Assembly (NCBI GenBank): GCA_025618425.1
Contig: CM046837.1
Span: forward strand, 26,035,793-26,099,792
Reading direction: 5' to 3'
Source: Heliocidaris tuberculata
Lineage: Eukaryota; Echinodermata; Echinoidea; Camarodonta; Echinometridae
Length of the DNA stretch: 64,000 nucleotides
Part shown: positions 39,001 through 51,901 of the stretch, one piece after another
How positions within the stretch are numbered: position 1 is the stretch's first letter
How the letters are laid out: every line of letters starts with the position of its first letter
The notes under the pieces: model-generated
Seen by the model: only the letters and a program-made list of their open reading frames with translations
Database searches by the model: none
What the model was told of the DNA's origin: nothing
Program-made: the position numbers and the translations under genes

Positions 39001-39706
39001 CATGAAGATACCCCTAGTGCTTCTATCACCCAAGTTTGGTTGCCATTGCAGCAACAGTTGCCAAGTTATGTGCCCTAAGAGAGTCTTGCAGGTAAACTTT
39101 AACATTTGTGACGGACGACGGACGGACAACGGATGACGGACGGACGCCATTTGGATCCCTTAGTCTCGCCTTCACCTCCGGTGGGAGAGACAAAAAGGAA
39201 ATGGTCTCTGCAGTCATTTTAGATATTTATTGCAGTAACAATAGTATTCTAGCTAATTTCTGTAGAGTGATAGAATATTTTATTAAATTTTTCAATCAAA
39301 ATTTAAAACAAATCAACATGATTGTGCGATATATTTCTGATCTGGCAAGGGCGGAGGCATAGATTTTGACTGTGGAGAATTCATCTAGTTTTAGTTGTGA
39401 TACAACAAGATTTCAATATAACAAGGGAATTTCCTTGGTCCCAAAGACTTTGTTATAATGAGGTTCCACTGTACAAGGTATTACAAATGTTTTTTTTATG
39501 TAGATCTGTCAGTGAAAATATGCAATGTATTATGGTCCTTAACCAACTCTCTCTCTCTCTCAGTGGTCTATGGAAGCAAAAAACAGCAGCGAGAAGCAAA
39601 GAAGAAGTTCAGCTATGCAGAGCTCAACCAGAAGATGGCACACAAGACCAAGATCTACAAACATATCCCAGGCAAGAACAAGGACAAGAGACAGTTCTCA
39701 AGATAA
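2127..39706 (+). CDS. DDX18: DDX18/Has1-type DEAD-box ATP-dependent RNA helicase, 13 exons visible, N-terminal exon missing
   Basis: Joined exons: 2127-2249, 4303-4407, 7045-7161, 7951-8095, 12608-12708, 13376-13575, 14730-14844, 16281-16420, 18223-18384, 18867-19019, 20857-21027, 27549-27726, 39564-39706. All introns are GT-AG and the frame is kept throughout, giving about 616 residues before the TAA. The order is a Lys/Glu-rich low-complexity N-terminus, Q motif (GFTHMTEIQ), motif I (AAKTGSGKT), Ia (SPTREL), Ib (TPGRLLDH), II (DEAD), III (SAT), IV (MVFFSSC), V ([11 protein letters not shown]), VI (HRVGRTAR), and the C-terminal extension typical of Has1/DDX18 with a basic tail. The family unwinds pre-ribosomal RNA in the nucleolus during 60S (and 40S) subunit assembly. 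The first visible exon starts in phase with one base still owed by an upstream exon, so the start codon lies further 5'. Human DDX18 is about 670 residues, so roughly 50-60 residues are missing. Introns are 0.5-11.8 kb and packed with transposons. No frameshift or in-frame stop was found. Confidence 0.95.
2518..3420 (+). mobile_element. Hairpin-headed tandem-unit element, family B copy 1
   Basis: It begins with a hairpin at 2518-2546 (GTCTCGCC...GGCGAGAC), followed by a CGTCCGTC-rich stretch, then four to five degenerate ~155-bp units containing ACCTGCAAGACTCTC and AGGTCA words, and ends with GAGTGGGCGAGACAC, an inverted copy of the start. No protein is encoded. A second copy in reverse orientation is at 37353-39200. 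The right boundary is set by comparing the two copies. Confidence 0.7.
4303..4407 (+). CDS. DDX18: DDX18 exon, Lys-rich linker
   Basis: The acceptor follows TTTTTCCTCATAG and the donor is CCAG|GTGAGA. It encodes a Ser/Lys-rich stretch with [12 protein letters not shown], continuing the disordered basic N-terminus. It enters with two bases and leaves with one, matching both neighbours. Confidence 0.8.
4408..6000. other. Intronic DNA without recognised features
   Basis: AT-rich intron sequence. I see no exon, RNA gene or bounded repeat apart from simple-sequence runs towards the right end. Confidence 0.4.
6015..6096. repeat. (CT)n microsatellite
   Basis: Nearly uninterrupted CT dinucleotides within a longer pyrimidine-rich stretch (about 5720-6100). 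Long frames on both strands here are low-complexity artefacts. Confidence 0.95.
7045..7161 (+). CDS. DDX18: DDX18 exon, acidic linker
   Basis: The acceptor is TTTTCAATCAAG and the donor T|GTAAGT. It encodes a Glu/Asp/Ser-rich segment ([19 protein letters not shown]), the acidic half of the charged linker before the helicase core. A longer ATG-started frame over the same bases (6838-7248) is a shadow. Confidence 0.8.
7951..8095 (+). CDS. DDX18: DDX18 exon with Q motif
   Basis: The acceptor is CCTGTGGAAG and the donor GGCAA|GTGAGT. It contains SFASL, then [20 protein letters not shown], the Q motif and upstream aromatic that bind adenine in DEAD-box helicases. It leaves two bases, which the next exon completes. 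Confidence 0.9.
8961..9182 (+). pseudogene. Broken acidic ORF of unknown family inside the long-TIR element
   Basis: From ATG at 8961 the frame reads [18 protein letters not shown] and then an Asp run, meets an in-frame TGA near 9065, then continues as an acidic stretch ending in [10 protein letters not shown] before TAG. The YxxEP pattern faintly recalls the domain shared by P2X7 C-termini and some transposon proteins, but the Cys-rich part is not visible. A splice donor (GGGAAG|GTATGA) could alternatively end an exon. Function not assigned. Confidence 0.2.
9702..10703. mobile_element. 1.0-kb TIR element with TA duplications, inserted in the LINE
   Basis: The ends CTGTAAATAACGTTGTAT and (inverted) ATACAACGTTATTTACGG are flanked by TA at 9700-9701 and 10704-10705. 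Beyond the first ~18 bp the TIRs continue imperfectly through an AACCGCACCCC motif. No transposase is present. Removing the element and one TA leaves the interrupted LINE frame continuous, which fixes the boundaries. It also contains a 24-bp perfect hairpin at 10320-10377. Confidence 0.8.
10320..10377. repeat. Perfect 24-bp hairpin
   Basis: The arms 10320-10343 and 10354-10377 are perfect reverse complements around a 10-base loop (GATGCGCACT). It lies in the middle of the TA-flanked element and looks like a recent or maintained palindrome. Confidence 0.95.
10929..11066. mobile_element. 138-bp MITE with TA duplications
   Basis: The TIR TCGTGGTTGAGGAAACCAC occurs at the left and, inverted, at the right end. 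TA lies on both sides (10927-10928, 11067-11068). It is inserted next to the LINE fragment. A non-autonomous Tc1/mariner-like element is the simplest reading. Confidence 0.75.
12285..12480. repeat. Degenerate GAT/GGT repeat
   Basis: A stretch dominated by ATGATGGTGA-type words on the + strand, strongly diverged. Frames through it are low-complexity artefacts. Confidence 0.6.
12608..12708 (+). CDS. DDX18: DDX18 exon with Walker A (motif I)
   Basis: The acceptor is TTGTTTCAG and the donor AATG|GTAAGT. It encodes [20 protein letters not shown], with the P-loop AAKTGSGKT that binds ATP phosphates, then [12 protein letters not shown]. It lies 4.5 kb after the previous exon because a 3.6-kb transposon nest occupies that intron. 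Confidence 0.95.
13376..13575 (+). CDS. DDX18: DDX18 exon with motifs Ia, GG and Ib
   Basis: The acceptor is CTGCCCCACAG and the donor ATGCAG|GTAAAG. It contains SPTREL (Ia), MGG and [10 protein letters not shown] (Ib), the RNA-contacting motifs of RecA domain 1. It ends exactly on a codon boundary. Confidence 0.95.
13756..14154. mobile_element. ~400-bp MITE with TA duplications
   Basis: The left end GTGCTGTAGCTTGGAACC and the inverted right end GGTTGCTAGCTACAGCAC pair for about 35 bp with mismatches. TA flanks at 13754-13755 and 14155-14156. No coding capacity. Confidence 0.7.
14432..14458. repeat. Poly-C/poly-A junction
   Basis: A run of C immediately followed by a run of A. The same junction recurs at 47089-47131 and 47439-47462. 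Confidence 0.9.
14730..14844 (+). CDS. DDX18: DDX18 exon with DEAD box (motif II)
   Basis: The acceptor is CCACTCCTAG and the donor CCTA|GTAAGT. It encodes [20 protein letters not shown] and then [18 protein letters not shown]. The DEAD residues coordinate Mg and activate water for ATP hydrolysis. Confidence 0.95.
15254..16012. mobile_element. TIR element with TATTCTGAG ends
   Basis: The left GGGATTGTATTCTGAGCACC and right (inverted) GGGGCGGTATTCTGAGATTC ends pair, and both subterminal regions are filled with ATTTTATCTC words in inverted orientation. No ORF. The boundaries are approximate and no target duplication was resolved. Confidence 0.6.
16281..16420 (+). CDS. DDX18: DDX18 exon with motif III (SAT)
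   Basis: The acceptor is GAATGTGTTACAG and the donor GAGCAG|GTACAG. It encodes [14 protein letters not shown], where SAT couples ATP hydrolysis to unwinding, and then the inter-domain linker ending in DGLEQ. Phase 0 at the 3' end. Confidence 0.95.
16643..17640 (+). mobile_element. Hairpin-headed tandem-unit element, family A copy 1
   Basis: It starts with a hairpin at 16648-16678 (GCCTCCGCCCACC gaa GGTGGTGCCGGAGGC), then a GTCCGTCC run, then about three ~160-bp units each containing GATAACTCAAGAACC, CTTCAAAC, GTATCACCATAGGAAG and AGGTCAAAGGTCA. It ends GGCGGAGGCATATAAGAGAC...GCATTCATCT, the GGCGGAGGCAT being an inverted copy of the start. Non-coding, copies also at 19110-20201 and 30746-39387. 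Confidence 0.75.
18223..18384 (+). CDS. DDX18: DDX18 exon, start of RecA domain 2 (motif IV)
   Basis: The acceptor is CCCATCTTCTAG and the donor ATTCAT|GTGAGT. It begins [15 protein letters not shown], characteristic of the Has1/DDX18 subfamily, and carries [13 protein letters not shown] (motif IV). Confidence 0.95.
18867..19019 (+). CDS. DDX18: DDX18 exon with motif V
   Basis: The acceptor is TTTCATACCAG and the donor CCCAAG|GTCAGT. It encodes [15 protein letters not shown] and [20 protein letters not shown], the motif V loop that contacts RNA and senses nucleotide. It is 153 nt, all phase 0. Confidence 0.95.
19110..20201 (+). mobile_element. Hairpin-headed tandem-unit element, family A copy 2
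   Basis: Same design as the copy 1.5 kb upstream: hairpin at 19115-19145, GTCCGTCC-type run, about five ~160-bp units (units at about 19350-19500 and 19500-19660 are almost identical), and the same 3' end (GTGGAGGCATATAAGAGACG...GCATTCATC). It begins 90 bases after a DDX18 donor site. Confidence 0.75.
20857..21027 (+). CDS. DDX18: DDX18 exon with motif VI (arginine finger)
   Basis: The acceptor is TTTCTCTTGCAG and the donor TCACAG|GTGAGA. It opens [12 protein letters not shown] (motif VI with the ATP-contacting arginines) and continues into [13 protein letters not shown]. It is 171 nt, phase 0. Confidence 0.95.
21898..22890. mobile_element. hAT-like non-autonomous element with 8-bp target duplication
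   Basis: Inverted ends TAAGCCCGAGTC...TTTGTAAACCGG...CACCGGTGCA are paired over about 80 bp. It is flanked by CTACAGAC (21890-21897) and CTACAGGC (22891-22898), an 8-bp duplication with one mismatch, as expected for hAT transposition. No transposase is seen. The 993-bp interior is not recognisable. Confidence 0.7.
23083..23390 (+). repeat. Left ~290-bp direct repeat flanking the satellite
   Basis: The segment containing TATCTTGGCCTTATCATTGC, TGTGGCCGTATCTC, CCCTTTTTTGGATTT and GCCGAAATAATTTCAACTTG recurs in the same orientation at 26027-26307 with scattered differences. Confidence 0.85.
23700..26010. repeat. ~96-bp satellite array with three-unit higher-order period
   Basis: About two dozen units of about 96-97 bp. 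Three unit types alternate: one with GAAGTATACAACGCAAAATG, one with AAGTATTCAACACAGAACG and GGTTTGGCGCATAAATTA, one with ATTAGAAATAAGACGCAAAA and GCGCTTAACTTAGGG. The third type recurs about every 285-290 bp (for example near 23938, 24226, 24511, 25008, 25298, 25585), so the array expanded as trimers, with some units lost. Every unit carries AAAATTGATTTGG-type and AAATRAAACAACAAAT-type blocks. It lies inside a 6.5-kb DDX18 intron. Confidence 0.9.
26027..26307 (+). repeat. Right ~280-bp direct repeat flanking the satellite
   Basis: Counterpart of 23083-23390 in the same orientation. The pair brackets the array, so the whole 23.08-26.31 kb block may be one element or a duplication. Confidence 0.85.
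27549..27726 (+). CDS. DDX18: DDX18 exon, C-terminal extension
   Basis: The acceptor is TTGTTTCTTAG and the donor CCTCA|GTATCC. It encodes [20 protein letters not shown] and [12 protein letters not shown], the conserved extension after RecA2 in Has1/DDX18. It follows a 6.5-kb intron containing the satellite array. Confidence 0.92.
28273..28427. mobile_element. pogo-like MITE, intact copy
   Basis: TIR AAGTGGAACCTCATTATAA and inverted TTGTAACGAGGTTCCACT, flanked by TA. The interior holds two copies of ACAAGGTGATTTTC.TGGTCCCA. The GTGGAACCTC end resembles pogo/Tigger-type ends. Related copies: 30665-39471 (split), 40090-40264. Confidence 0.7.
28440..29751 (-). mobile_element. Tc1-like DNA transposon, decayed
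   Basis: The inverted ends CCCTCCCTTGCCAAAAGTAT and ATACTTTTGGCAAGGGAGAG are flanked by TA (28438-28439, 29752-29753). The length of 1.3 kb is in the usual range for Tc1 elements. It carries a transposase remnant on the - strand and lies within DDX18's largest intron, antisense to the gene. Confidence 0.9.
28593..29568 (-). pseudogene. Tc1-like transposase, inactivated
   Basis: From ATG at 29568 the start reads [19 protein letters not shown], then a stop and frameshift. The paired HTH region follows ([19 protein letters not shown]), then the second HTH half and the catalytic region with [42 protein letters not shown] and [11 protein letters not shown]. In this family a DESRF-type segment with the first catalytic Asp normally lies between the WTVED and GRVRVW blocks; here they are joined, so it appears deleted. 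The second Asp block (QDDHAPAH) and the Glu of ENLW are visible but in a different frame. At least two frameshifts plus the deletion make it non-functional. Confidence 0.88.
29820..30640. other. Intronic DNA without recognised features
   Basis: AT-rich sequence between the Tc1-like element and the nested block. No exon, RNA gene or bounded repeat seen. Confidence 0.4.
30825..31001 (+). repeat. DIRS left inverted terminal repeat
   Basis: Near-perfect reverse complement of 36402-36574, from CCATACTTACCTATACCC to CGGGCTACTTCCTCTTTC. A four-base duplication (AGAG) and a few substitutions distinguish the arms. It includes its own small hairpin (CTTCTCTAAGAGAGAAGG). Confidence 0.95.
30962..30968 (+). 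promoter_or_regulatory. TATA box in DIRS left ITR
   Basis: TATAAAA near the inner end of the left ITR, about 190 bp before the first DIRS ATG. The right ITR carries the same motif on the opposite strand, so divergent or convergent transcription of the element is possible. Confidence 0.45.
31157..31750 (+). pseudogene. DIRS ORF1 N-terminal part with GG-x-K-I-P-V repeats, nonsense mutation
   Basis: The ATG at 31157 (CATCATGC context) starts [19 protein letters not shown]. From about 31257 to 31530 there are six to seven repeats of 13-15 codons, most containing GGLKIPV, then a Pro-rich tail ending in TAA. A single in-frame TGA at 31376-31378 stands where the repeat unit has GGA (Gly), so it is most likely a point mutation. 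The rest of the frame is open. Basic, low-complexity, no known domain; position suggests the N-terminal Gag-like ORF. Confidence 0.7.
31785..33387 (+). pseudogene. DIRS Gag-like region, broken
   Basis: Starts [20 protein letters not shown], changes frame near 32000 (continuing [17 protein letters not shown]), then changes back for 32331-32945, which reads [13 protein letters not shown]... with the DIRS-Gag-like stretch [20 protein letters not shown]. It ends at TAG (32943-32945), after which the same frame runs on through [20 protein letters not shown]. The Gag-like protein is thought to package element RNA. The frame breaks show decay, although one could be a natural ORF boundary. Confidence 0.7.
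33388..35276 (+). pseudogene. DIRS Pol region: reverse transcriptase, RNase H, DAM-like methyltransferase
   Basis: RT lies in frame 1 (33388-34035): [52 protein letters not shown] and YLDNWLI at the active site. A frameshift near 34000-34030 moves to the frame holding RNase H ([46 protein letters not shown]) and the DIRS-specific methyltransferase-like domain ([33 protein letters not shown]). Its 3' end overlaps the recombinase ORF, as usual for DIRS. The second catalytic Asp of the RT YxDD box is Asn here (33811-33813). Confidence 0.88.
35063..36091 (+). pseudogene. DIRS tyrosine recombinase, truncated by a nonsense codon
   Basis: Starts [17 protein letters not shown] (ATG at 35063). It carries the SAM-like core-binding half ([17 protein letters not shown]) and catalytic motifs: Arg in [13 protein letters not shown] and HDTR of [20 protein letters not shown] at 35993-35995 follows ILKAAY, where the family has Trp. 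Past it the frame stays open to TAA at 36089-36091 and includes TFISCYL, which should hold the nucleophilic Tyr. The enzyme would integrate the circular DNA; truncation before the Tyr should abolish this. Confidence 0.85.
36269..36362. repeat. DIRS internal complementary region
   Basis: The left half (GCAATTAGGGTATAGGTAAG...CTGACGTAGAT) is the reverse complement of the extreme left end of the element, and the right half (GGATGTTCAGTAGTGAACAC...) is the reverse complement of the extreme right end (36575-36611). Together they represent the joined termini, the template used to complete the circular intermediate in DIRS replication. Confidence 0.93.
36402..36574 (-). repeat. DIRS right inverted terminal repeat
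   Basis: Inverted partner of 30825-31001. It reads GAAAGAGGAAGTAGCCCGCG through GGGTATAGGTAAGTATGG and is followed by ~37 bases unique to the right end. Confidence 0.95.
37353..39200 (-). mobile_element. Hairpin-headed element, family B copy 2, split by a LINE
   Basis: Reverse-orientation copy of 2518-3420. It opens GCATAAGCGATATTGTGTCT with CGCCCACTCGCG and ends in the hairpin/CGTCCGTC head at about 39105-39190. Tandem units with AGAGAGTCTTGCAGGTAAAC run through both parts. It is interrupted at 37692-38596 and inserted into family A copy 3. Confidence 0.75.
37692..38596 (+). mobile_element. 5'-truncated LINE with 22-bp target duplication
   Basis: A 905-bp insertion flanked by a 22-bp direct repeat of the family B sequence (37670-37691 and 38597-38618). 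It ends in a microsatellite tail (ATCA repeats, 38578-38596), as in CR1/L2-type LINEs. A C-terminal RT fragment is readable at 37835-38095 ([20 protein letters not shown], then SAIHKYPTR), then a TAA. It is the youngest datable event in the nest, with a perfect duplication. Confidence 0.88.
39564..39706 (+). CDS. DDX18: DDX18 terminal exon with stop codon
   Basis: The acceptor is CTCTCTCTCTCAG. It encodes a Lys-rich tail ending [18 protein letters not shown], then TAA at 39704-39706. The KIxKHI...RQFS ending matches the C-terminus typical of DDX18 proteins. An 11.8-kb intron holding the nested transposons separates it from the previous exon. Confidence 0.9.
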
Positions 39707-40089
39707 CAGATAGAAGATATCTTACTAGACTAAGATGTAATAATATCTCAGGCAAAGAAACGACAAGAGACAGTCCTCAAAATTGTAAAAATACACAGAT
39801 ACACAGTCTTGACATGTACCAATATATTGAACACCAATAGCAGAAGTTTCCTGCATTCAAAATCTTACATGGTCATCTAAAAAAGAGAATGAGGTAGAGT
39901 GAAGGAAAGAATTTGTAGGAGAGAGAGAAGGAGAGATAGAGAGTGATGAAGGAAAAAGAACAGAAGAGAGAGATTGAATTAGAAAGTGAGAGAGAGAGGG
40001 AAACAAACAAAAAAGGCAAGAAGAAGAAGAAGAGGGAGGAGTGATAAAGAAGAAGAGGAATAGAGATATAGATCCCTTGATGTAGATAC

Positions 40090-40264
40090 ACAGTGCAAAC
40101 TTGTTATAAAGAAGTCTGATATAACAAGATTCTTGATATAACAAGGTAATTTTGCTGGTCCCAGATCTTTATGTTCTTTTGTTTTTTACCCTGATATGAG
40201 GGGATTCCTGATAAAACAAGGTAATTTTCATGGTCCCAAGGTCCTCGTTATGAGATTCCTTTGT
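40090..40264. mobile_element. pogo-like MITE, diverged copy
   Basis: Contains TTGTTATAAAGAAGTC, two ACAAGGTAATTTT.CTGGTCCCA blocks and a degraded GAGATTCCTTTGTA end, matching the interior of 28273-28427. It lies between the DDX18 stop and the candidate polyA signal. Confidence 0.55.
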
Positions 40265-40295
40265 ATACATGTATGGTGCAAAATATGTTGTCGAC

Positions 40296-40301
40296 AATAA
40301 A
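40296..40301 (+). terminator. Candidate DDX18 polyadenylation signal AATAAA
   Basis: AATAAA lies 590 bases past the DDX18 stop. The intervening DNA includes a pogo-like MITE remnant (about 40090-40264), so the 3' UTR may contain transposon sequence. The true cleavage site cannot be seen. Confidence 0.35.
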
Positions 40302-40309
40302 GTTACTGG

Positions 40310-42735
40310 CAGCTTTGTCATAGAAGTGAGACAGAGTTCATGTCATGAGAGAAATCGTCTCTCATAACCAATGATAAAACGATTACTTACACTGTGGTAA
40401 AAGTAATATATACCAGTATTTAATTTTATTGTGTGTTTAGTCGATATCCTCACAAGTTAGCTTTTAATTAGCGGCCAAACAATTTAACATGTTTTTATTA
40501 AACCAATTTTTGAATAATGTGTTGCTTGTGTATGGTAGATACTTGTATGTACTTTCATAACAGAGTTGAAGTGATTGATTATTCATGCATAATTATGTAA
40601 TATCTGAAAATAAATTCACAGTTTTACCTAAATCTGGTCAGATATGATTTTGCTCACTTATTGATTACTTTAGATATTCCATATTAATGCAAAGAATTAA
40701 TGAAATTTATTGTTGTACGTAATGCATTTTCCCCCTATATCCACTCTTTGGTCATCCACTTTCTTCATAAGTGTTTTTTCAAAATCGATTGCAGACATTT
40801 GCTTGGAAAATTATGAATATTTAAGAAAAATCTGACAATGGAGAGAAAAGCTTGTAATCCACATGTTTTCCTTTAAAAATTGCTTTTCTAGATCCCCAAT
40901 CTTTATTTTGAGGAATCAGCTCGGACACAAAAGATTTGAGACAAATGAGATGTATTTTTAACAATTCATAATTTTAATATACCACTACCAGCATACATAG
41001 CATCCATTGTAGGCACAACATCATAGCTTTTATCACAAGAGATTTTAATAAATCTTCATTTGATTGCATCAGATAGCCTGTTGTTCTAATATCAAGTTGG
41101 GCCTAGACATTGGTGGAAAACATGTCATAATTGTATTATGCACATGTAATGTTAAACTGTTTAATGTCACATAAAATGGAAGATAATGTAATACGATGTG
41201 TTAAATGCTTTTACAAGGCATTTCATCATCATTGCATGAACTGAAAATATGCCACAGATTAGTAAATGAATGTGCCTCTTGCCCTCTTTACTAAAATCAT
41301 GTTTATTTTGGTACCAAACACTCAGCACAATTAACACAAGTCTATGTCTAGCTTGATATAGGAACAGGTTTAATTCATTTGTTATTATTAAGGTAATGAT
41401 TTCATTACTACTTATTGCATTTCATCATCCATTTTAGCACAAACATCTCATCACAAACTTAACAACTCCAAATTAGCACTGCCTCCATAACAACATAAGA
41501 TTATTTTAAACCCTCTACTAAGATTTACAATCAGCTATACAACCAGTACCATCTTTTGATATTTCCTCAATCACATGTAATTCTATTTCAGGATATAGAG
41601 CTTCCTGTCTAGTTGGAAGTCTGTATGTGAGAAGAAAGATTCTAGTTTTCTGCCTATTTCCAGTATATGTATTTTGCCTGAATGAGTTGAATGGAACCAA
41701 AGCTCTTTTAAATTACAGAGTAATGAACAGGTTATGATCATGTTTCAAACAGGCTCTTTGGCAAAAGTAAACATAATACCATAGCTTGCCTGCACTCTAA
41801 TTGTATTAAAGATAAATTTTTAAAAGATTTCTTTCTTAGATGCAATTGATTGAGACTATTTTCTCTCATCAGTAATTCTCTACCATTCTCTTGAAATAAC
41901 CAGATCACTTGGGATGCACACATTATCACTTTTTATCAGTCATACATGTGTTTCGTTACATTGTCATTTGTCAAATTAAACTACAGAGCAATAAAAAATA
42001 AAGGAATGCCAGTTTTGCAAAACGCCCTCAAGTGGTTTCACTTTCCTAAATTTACTTACTAGCTACTATAAATAAACTTATTTACAAAGGCAGCATTCTC
42101 TAGTACAACCAAAGGTGATTTTTTTTTTTAGTAGTAACTGGTTTACAGGAATGCCTTTTTCAATTATTTTTTTAAAAATATGTAAAAACATTATCATTCC
42201 AATAAAGGGAAACTGATATCACAGAATGCTGGCACCAGTCTTTCCCCAACAGTATATGTTATTCTACTGAGCTGCTGTAGCTTGGGGGGAAATGTGCAAA
42301 GAATTTTCAAAGCCTCACTTATTTCAAAATAATTGGTGTTCTTCATTTTAAGAAAAAACCCAGGTCTGATTGCTACATGAAAATTTTAGGAAAGATTTAT
42401 TTGTTGTTGTTGATATTGCTATTTATGTAGTGTTATAACTTGTACCAAGATATTCATTCTAATGCTCTGACTTTCTTATGAAACTATCACTTGTGTCCTT
42501 CAGAATCTTCATCAACATAGCTGTTTATTGTGTTTGCCTTTTTCAAAGACAGGCACATCTTCCTCTTCCAAGTATCACCATTTACCTACATTGTGTTAGT
42601 ACTGTGTGCCAAAATGGCTTCAAACTTGCTCACCTTTTTTTCTATGTTTTGCCAAAGAGGCCTTGAATTACATGCTGTATATTTTGCATGGCTATTTGAA
42701 GAACAATGTTTTATAACAAACTCTTTTTTTGTGTG
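40310..42735. other. Intergenic DNA between convergent genes
   Basis: AT-rich sequence between the DDX18 and alpha-tubulin 3' ends. No coding region or bounded repeat recognised. A fragment resembling the pogo-like MITE interior lies near 42705-42795, at the tubulin 3' end. Confidence 0.4.
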
Positions 42736-42741
42736 TTTATT
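42736..42741 (-). terminator. Candidate alpha-tubulin polyadenylation signal
   Basis: AATAAA on the - strand about 140 nt after the tubulin stop. It is in AT-rich DNA with other matches further on (for example near 42522-42527), so the assignment is tentative. Confidence 0.35.
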
Positions 42742-42882
42742 ATTACATGGTAATTTTCTTGGTCTTAAAAAAAATTGATTTTACAAGTTTCCACAGTAGG
42801 GTTATGAGTGCTCAATCCCAATGTCAGATACACAGAGAGATATTCTTAGCACCTCTTTGAGAGTCCTGCCTGTCAAGTCAAA

Positions 42883-49898
<7,016 letters not shown>

Positions 49899-49919
49899 CT
49901 GTTTAAAGATAGAAAAAAT

Positions 49920-50760
49920 GGGATTTATTTTTTGTAAATTGTCGAAAAGTGTGACTAAAGACAGGCAAAATCATGATTGTTCAGAGTTGATGTCTCTATG
50001 AATGTATATCAACATCGGTCGATGAACTAAAAGCAAAGTTTGATAGAAATTTGATTATGAAATCACAAGACTATCCTGATTATGAAGTGAGAAATGAAAA
50101 TTTTAAAAAGTAGATTAAAAAGTAAGGAATAAGAATAGATAGGTAAAGAGATGATAAAACCGTAACTGTCATTTCGTCAATAACCTATGTCCTTGGAAGA
50201 CCAATTCTTACCGGATTTCCAACTTTCATGGCCGATCGCATATAAAACAGTTACTAGACACTAAATAAGATTCAGAATTAATGTCGGTTTCAATATTTCC
50301 AAGCATACACGCCAGTCAATAATGCCAGTTCTTCTGTTCAACACAAGTATGCACACTCAAGTCGGGGAAACATCTTGTAAAAAAAGTCCAATCACAGCAT
50401 AAAAATAAAAAGGCAAATCTGGGAGCTTTCCACTATATTAAGTTTCTCTCAAGCACAGTTTTCCACATGGATGCTTGTCATTCATCAACGCTCTCATCGA
50501 GAGCTCCGACCAGGGGGTGTCGCGGAGAAGGCATCAAAACGGAGTGAGCAGGGGGTATCGCTATAACATTTTGAAATGAGGTGTCGAACCTCTTTTTCAC
50601 GTAATCTCCCAAAAGCACAATAAAGTCTTTATTTTTTTTTTTTTTTTAATTATTTTTGCGTACAACTTTTTTTGTAGTTTGAAAATAAAAAGTACTAGTA
50701 AATGGCGGAATTCAAACTTTTTTTTTTGTTAATGCTGGGGAAACAAATCATGATAATACC
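49920..50760. other. No gene seen, AT-rich
   Basis: Between tubulin exon 2 and the candidate ATG exon. It contains a T-run at 50630-50647 and otherwise nothing recognisable. Confidence 0.4.
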
Positions 50761-50774
50761 CTTATATCACATAC

Positions 50775-50777
50775 CAT
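50775..50777 (-). other. Candidate ATG-only exon 1 of alpha-tubulin
   Basis: On the - strand GGAAAATG is followed by GTATGTGAT, a good 5' splice site immediately after an ATG, which is the arrangement expected for this gene family, about 880 nt upstream of exon 2. The DNA just upstream (50800-50995) is GC-rich. Other ATG|GT pairs exist further upstream, and several ATGs precede this one in the putative leader, so this is only a candidate. Confidence 0.3.
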
Positions 50778-50999
50778 TTTCCAATGATACTGTCAAGGGC
50801 GCCGCGCCGCTGCAGCGCAGCTGTGTGGCCGCATGTGCATGAGCTCCACGCACCAGTTTGATCGAAAAATAGGGAAAGGTGCTCCAGCTCCCCCACCCCA
50901 CCCCTCCTCTCACCTCTCCGTGCTCCCGTTCTTTTCTGCGTTCGCTGCATAATAACTTCAAAATATAGCATTGAGGTTGGAGGTCGCCGGCCATAACGC

Positions 51000-51880
51000 C
51001 TAATTACTTCAAACATGGCCCCAGGTGGGCCCTCGTATGAGTAACACCCCGTGGTGTCTAAACGATTTGCACTTCAGAACAAGGAGAATATGAGGCAGAC
51101 TTGAGATTTGCAGGAAGGAGCTGATATCGAGGCCGTCGTCAATCTCGTGTAGTGATGACGTCGATCATATTTGACAGATTATAGAGTTTGTGTAGATCCT
51201 TAGTCTTGGTCTCTTAGAGTGCGTTAAGTGAGGCATCCATAAGAATCAAAACGTTTTTATGTCTATTGTATTGATCGTATTGAATGGTATCGAAGTTTGT
51301 TTTTGCCCACTCTCAAGGAACAATCTATATAGAAGTAAATCTGACAACTATAGTAAAGGGAAATGGACTAGAAAGTACCGTTATGTAGATTGATCTTATA
51401 AAGACCAAACTTAAAATTCAATGGTTCTAGTTTCCCAAACAATATAATATTCAACGAGATTTCCTACAATGATAAGATTCAGGCCTATTATCCATTCAAA
51501 ATCGTTATTGAATCTATATGTTGATTACCTATACTTCAACTTTTCATGACTGGTTAAAAGTCTCATTAATTACGTTTGATTGATTGATTGATTGATTTAG
51601 TAATAGATAGGTTAACTAAATTAATAGCATGACTGGTATTAAGTGAATAAAGCAAACTAGTCGATCAAATGAAATTTAAAAGTCAAATCCAATAAAATGC
51701 TTATGAAAATCTATTATGAATTTATTGCATTGTGGCTCACAGTGTGGGCCTTATACTCCAATCAATGTTTTAGAATATTTTGCCTTAAAATGTTCTCTTG
51801 TTATGGAGTTCAATTTGAATAGACCTTCACTGTTTCTATGCTGGGATCACCAGCTGGAGGCGAAGAGGCTTATAATTGGC
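51000..51880. other. No gene seen
   Basis: Presumed upstream flank of the alpha-tubulin gene. No core promoter motif, exon or bounded repeat could be supported. Confidence 0.35.
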
Positions 51881-51901
51881 GGAACAGTGTGACCAACTAT
51901 A

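Larger units (their letters stand above)
30746..39387 (+). mobile_element. Hairpin-headed element, family A copy 3, split by DIRS and family B insertions
   Basis: Left part 30746-30809 (GCCTCAGCCCACCGAAGGTGG... through GTTGTCCGTCCATC) matches the heads of the copies at 16.6 and 19.1 kb. The body resumes at 36612 (TTCTCACGATAACTTAAGAACC, CTTCAAACTTGG, GATCTGATTAGATTTTGGGG units, to about 37200). The 3' terminus GGCGGAGGCAT...ATTCATCTA lies at 39350-39387. It is interrupted by the DIRS element and by a family B element. Confidence 0.7.
30665..39471. mobile_element. pogo-like MITE split by a nest of later insertions
   Basis: The two halves of the MITE that is intact at 28273-28427 occur at about 30665-30745 (degraded left TIR, TTGTAAAGAACACC, TGGTCCCACTCC) and 39388-39471 (TTTCCTTGGTCCCAAAG...AATGAGGTTCCACT). 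The break falls at the same internal point, and a GTTTT repeat sits at both edges of the inserted DNA (30741-30745, 39388-39392). This makes it the oldest layer of the nest. Confidence 0.7.

Noticed and set aside
50762..51016. 84-codon - strand frame upstream of tubulin
   Set aside because: GC-rich region with no similarity to any family; it overlaps the candidate leader/ATG exon and lacks support as a protein.
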